This document shows positions 60,108 to 64,000 of a DNA stretch of 64,000 nt, piece after piece. The notes under the pieces are model-generated. The model made no database searches and was not told where the DNA came from. It saw nothing but the letters and a program-made list of their open reading frames with translations. Within the stretch, counting starts at the first letter, position 1. The number at the start of each line of letters is the position of its first letter. The DNA is from Monosiga brevicollis MX1 (lineage: Eukaryota; Opisthokonta; Choanoflagellata; Craspedida; Salpingoecidae). Position numbers and translations under genes: made by a program. The DNA is taken from assembly GCF_000002865.3 (NCBI RefSeq), contig NW_001865039.1, positions 2,634,764-2,698,763 of the forward strand, written 5' to 3'.

Positions 60108-63100
60108 ATGGGGTTTTACGATGAGGAGCGCGAGGCGCTGCGTGAGCGCCCCACCACCATTTCCTTCATGATGCAGCAAAAAGCAGTGCGTCGCTCAACA
60201 GCCCTGCTTTTTGTTTCCCTGCAGACGGCTGGCTCCAGACGGCTATGTCTCCTCAAGTCTCGTCTCATGCCCTGCTCTTCTCCTTTATCAGATCGAGAGT
60301 GCCGAAAGTGGCGATGAGGATGCTAAGGCATTGCTGCAAAAATTGAAGGATGCCAGTAACCTCCAGGTCTGTGCTTACCTCTGGACTTAACGACCTTGAA
60401 CGCAGCTTTTGGCAGACTGCTAGCCAAATGCCATGCCTGGCGCACATGCTGACTATCATGCTCTTTGTTGCCAACACACCCTGCAAAACAGGCTATTGAA
60501 CTCACGGGCAGCAGTTACAGCAAAGAATTTTGTTTTGAGATGGCAGATGCTTTGAGCGCCCACCCCTCCATCGAGACTGTCCTCTTTGATGACATGTTCA
60601 CGCGCCGCAAAATCCCCGAAATTCACCCCGCGCTCTCGCGCTTTGCCCACGTCTTTCTCAAATTTGACAATCTCACCTGGCTTGACCTCAGGTAAGCATT
60701 CCTTGCCCTAGTGGTCGCGGTCTTTGGATTTCCTTTCACCGGCCATCTCATCGCGAATGCCACGAACTCCCCTCCCGCCTGTACTCCTGATAGCGACAAC
60801 GCCGTAAATCCGCAGGGTGCAGAAAATCTGTTTCCTCTTATTTCCCGCTGCCTTACCCTCAAACGCCTCGTCCTCAACAATACGGGTGTCGGCCCCAGCG
60901 GCGGCGCAGTACGTATCGATGAGCTTGAACCTATAATGCTTCAACCCTCCATGTCGACCTCGCTGTTTCTGATCGTGTGGTATCATATTCCTACGCATAG
61001 ACCGTGGGCAAGGCCCTGCAAGCAGCCTGTCGTTTGGGTCAGGAAAAGGGCACCCCCTACGCGCTCGAGGCCTTTATCCTCGGCCGTAGCCGTCTTGAAC
61101 TCGACGGCTCCATTGAGATTGGCAAAGCCTTTGAAGTACGAGCCTCGTTCCCCTCTTCACGCATTCCTTTTCCCTTTGCTTCTTTTCTTTGGTTCAATCC
61201 CGCTGCTGCTTTGTGTGTAGATGATGGGCTCGCTGCGCGAGGTGCGCGTCAACAACAACGGCATCTATGAGGAGGGAATCGTGGCGCTGGCCCGTGGCCT
61301 GGCGCACAACCAGAATCTCGAGGTAAGCCATTTTGGACAGCAGTAGATGCAGCAATTAGTCCTGCATGGTCTTCACGCCCGGCCAACTGCTGCACTTGAT
61401 ATTCTTCAAGACGGGCGCCTTCTTCTCTCGCGCCACACTCACACGCCCTCTCTCGCTTCCTTTCCCCCTTACCCGTCTCAATGTCTCACCAGATCTTGGA
61501 GTTGTCTGATAACGCCATCAAACGCCGCGGTGGCATTGCTCTCGGGCACATGGCTCGTCGGTACGTTCGGCTGCCCCAACAACCGTGTCCTGGCCTGTGC
61601 TGATGGAGCTTTTGTTATGTACCACGCGACACCGTTCCGTAGTTGCCCCAATCTGCACACGGTTCTTCTTGAGACCACATGCCTCAGAGATGCGGGGGTG
61701 ATCCCCATTCTTGAAGGCCTAAATGGTACGGTGCTTGCTTCTTGTGGCACCACTTGCAGTGTCTGGACTAATGCTAGCCGCGTTTTTGGTTGCTACTTGT
61801 CATGCCTCTCTTGGCCAACACTTTTTACAGGCGCCAAGCAGCTGAGTCACCTCGACATTTCATACAACGACTTGACAAAACAAGTATGCATGTGCAAGAC
61901 AAGCCGCCTCTCATTGCCGCTCCTTCCTCATGCATCTCCTGCACCTTGGTCTGACTTGATCGTGCTTGGGCGCACAGAGCTTGAATGTGCTTCTGTCAAT
62001 CTTGAAGGGCAAGCCTGTGCGCCAACTCGAAGCCAATGGCAACCTCTTTGGTGAATCCGGCCGTTCCGCTCTTTCGACAAGCTACACAAGCCAATTGGGG
62101 GAAATGAGTGACAACGAAACGTCAGCTGAAGAAGATGAGGAACCCGAGGACGAAATTGACTACGACGATAACATGCCCACCGACAAAGTTTTTGAGTGCG
62201 TGGCTGTCACGCTGCCTTTGCCCCAGCCGTTTCGCGCGTCCCGCTCATCCAGCCATTCTGGGCCTAATCGCTCCTAGTGCCGCTACTGCGTCTGTCACAC
62301 AGCAACTGGCCCAGCTTCCCATCGACACAGCGACCACCCCACAGATCACCGAACAACAACGCCTCACAACTAGGGGTGAACCACTCGCACATTCCGTGGC
62401 TAGCCTGGCCATGGCCGTTCAACATTCTAGCAACAAAGTTCGTTGGGCGACAGAAGTAGTTGGGACTGGCGTTGCCGCGATGTCGTGATCGATTAAGAGG
62501 CTCACATCACTGTCGGATCTTTAGGCTGAGACCATTGAAACACACGCAGCTGCGTATGCGCGGTACCCCAATGCATTGCGGGACATTGCTTTTGAGGTTG
62601 GATGTGCCACTGCTTTGAAAATACTCGATGACATGCGCTGACAACTCATGCGTGTGCGCTGCGTGGGTACATGCCAATTGCAGTTGTGCGTGCTGTCGGA
62701 GACGGAAGGTCTGGTGCACCTCATCGACTTTATCATGAAGCCAAGCGTGGACGTGCTGGTATGAGCTGTTTGTTCAACTGTGATGTTTTTTTAATTTTTC
62801 TTTCAGTACGCTTGCCCTTGATCTCACCTCCGTTGCACCTCCTGCGCAATAGTTTGGCTTTCTCAACAGCATGTGTGTCGGCCTCGGCCTCATCAAGGCA
62901 GAAACCATTGTGGTTGGCAAGAAACTTGCTGGTGCGTGCACGCTCGCGCTTTCTTTCCTTTTCACTCTATCGCACCTTAATAAGGATGTTGCTTGACTAT
63001 CGTGTCGTGGCTAAAACACTCTTGTGTAGATGCAAAGCGTGTGCCTTTGGATGAACCCGTGAGCGAGAAGCGCATGTTGGCAGTCTACAAGGCCCTTGAG

Positions 63101-63175
63101 GCCACGGCCGGTGTGTTCCATGTCGCGTTCAGGCCCACATTCGACTCTGCTTCTTGCATCTTGCCACTTTGACTT

Positions 63176-63263
<88 letters not shown>

Positions 63264-63594
63264 CCTTGGACGCCCTATCCACGCATTCTCACTGTTTGCT
63301 GTTGTTCATTCATGCACATGAGTCTTTCAGATAAACTGCCAGAAGTCATAAAAAATAGTTTGAAGAGCTTGGCCGACACGCATGCCATTGAGGAGCGCGC
63401 CAAGAATCCGTACCACTCTTTTCTCAAAGAAGGTGCGTGCAGTCACTGTAACGAGCCTTGAATGCACCGATGAGATTTTAGGCGGCCGTTGGCTGACACG
63501 TCGCCTTGCCATTCCCGATTTCATAGGCCCCTACTTAAAGGCTGGGAACCCGGTGAACCAGGCGAGGTTGCAACTCCTCAAAGCTTTCAACTAG
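60108..63594 (+). CDS. RANGAP1: RanGAP1, Ran GTPase-activating protein with animal-type C-terminal domain
   Basis: RanGAP stimulates Ran-GTP hydrolysis in the cytoplasm and so sets the nucleocytoplasmic gradient. After a short first exon (MGFYDEEREALRERPTTISF) come leucine-rich repeats of the Rna1 type: FTRRKIPEIHPALSRFAHVF, LKRLVLNNTGVGPSGGA, TPYALEAFILGRSRLELDGS, EVRVNNNGIYEEGIVALARG, ILELSDNAIKRRGGIALGHM, LDISYNDLTKQ and LNVLLSILKGKPVRQLEANG. The conserved Arg of the FTRRKIPE loop and the Asn of LNN are present. An acidic segment follows (EEDEEPEDEIDYDDNMP). Downstream exons (62524-63594) read ARYPNALRDIAFEVGCATAL and FLNSMCVGLGLIKAETIVVG, resembling the RanGAP1 C-terminal helical domain (LVHLGLLKSEDK). 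This domain is absent from yeast Rna1. The first and last exon are the least certain. Confidence 0.9.
63177..63260. repeat. (CA)n microsatellite
   Basis: About 84 bases of uninterrupted CA dinucleotide, in an intron near the 3' end of the RanGAP1 gene. Confidence 0.98.
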
Positions 63595-63795
63595 CCACCG
63601 CAGCGACGATTGTAACCAAGTCCAATGTTTGCCTTGGCGACCCCCGAATTCATGCTAAAACCCGGCATTTCAGAACGGAACTCGATCATGTTGGCGTATT
63701 GACACTTTTTTTGACTGCAGAGCCCGTGAGGGCTGCCCGGGACATAGCGGGATGCTAGATGTTGTGAATTTGGAGAAGCGCAAAACGTTGCATGA

Positions 63796-64000
63796 TCACG
63801 GACGCAAGGGCTTAAGTCCCAGCATGGCACGCTGACGATTTGCTTCGGCAATCTCTTCCTCTTGAGTCTGATGGGCGATGCAGTCAAAAAAAAATGAGGC
63901 TGTTTGAACCAAGCGGCACCGCCCATGAGGAGGCACTCAAAAACAATCGACCTTACCTTTGGCTTGCCTGAACGACCGGCAGGAGGGGCCGGGTCTGCAT
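63796..64000 (-). CDS. 3' end of an unidentified gene (partial)
   Basis: Two terminal exons, 64000-63957 (ADPAPPAGRSGKPK) and 63867-63796, join in phase across a GT-AG intron (donor GTAAGG, acceptor CATCAG). The last exon reads TQEEEIAEANRQRAMLGLKP then LRP and stop. The I-x-x-A-N-x-x-R-x-x-L-G-L-K-P-L motif resembles short helical motifs found in several splicing-related proteins (SART1 has a similar one near its N-terminus), but the family cannot be named from this fragment. It is convergent with RanGAP1, 201 bases away. Confidence 0.55.

Overview
The window is eukaryotic nuclear DNA from a compact, intron-rich genome of moderately high GC. Almost every gene is split by short GT-AG introns, mostly about 60-200 bases. 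Genes sit a few hundred bases apart on alternating strands, and microsatellites (GA, GT, GTT, hexamers) are frequent in introns and spacers. The gene content looks holozoan: a RanGAP1 with an animal-type C-terminal domain, a calcyphosine-like EF-hand protein, CDK10, ARL5, ERCC8/CSA, SSAT and a GBP-family GTPase. This best fits a unicellular relative of animals such as a choanoflagellate; the assignment is inference from gene content and architecture. I see no rRNA, tRNA, CRISPR or recognisable transposon. Coordinates of spliced genes run from first to last coding base; introns are included.

Layout, left to right. 12-2055 (-) RAD9 checkpoint clamp subunit, running off the left edge. 2424-4989 (-) PELO/Dom34. 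5693-6410 (-) bacterial-type cytochrome b561. 7697-9004 (+) ERCC8/CSA. 9482-10930 (-) CDK10. 11232-12394 (+) F-box/LRR protein. 12767-13501 (-) DUF4442 hotdog protein. 13693-17929 (+) GBP-like GTPase with a signal peptide. 18868-21902 (+) purple acid phosphatase. 22311-23419 (-) calcyphosine-like protein, interrupted by an assembly gap. 23771-24558 (+) INO80C/Ies6. 24807-25795 (-) SAM-domain protein. 26341-29543 (+) unidentified protein with possible BRCT modules and an SQ repeat.

29828-32913 (-) BRF1. 33343-34193 (+) spermidine/spermine-type N-acetyltransferase. 34823-40736 (+) NEMF/Rqc2. 41032-41891 (-) EF-hand protein and 41908-43680 (-) C2-RhoGAP, which may be one gene. 45019-46713 (+) ENT-like transporter. 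47160-48140 (-) MEAF6/Eaf6. 48685-51772 (+) AGC kinase. 52129-53183 (-) ARL5. 54128-58240 (-) MED13. 60108-63594 (+) RanGAP1. 63796-64000 (-) the 3' end of an unidentified gene.

Functionally the window is dominated by conserved housekeeping genes: DNA damage response (RAD9, ERCC8), ribosome rescue and quality control (PELO, NEMF), transcription and chromatin (CDK10, INO80C, BRF1, MEAF6, MED13), and trafficking or signalling GTPase systems (ARL5, RhoGAP, RanGAP1, GBP-like). No operon-like logic joins them. Most neighbours are divergent or convergent pairs, and four genes have long GA/CT tracts shortly upstream of their start codons. The less ordinary items are the signal-peptide GBP, the bacterial-type cytochrome b561, the AGC kinase with an altered APE motif, the possible C2-RhoGAP-EF-hand fusion, and several splicing curiosities (a 27-base microexon, a GC-AG intron, a 60-base in-frame intron).
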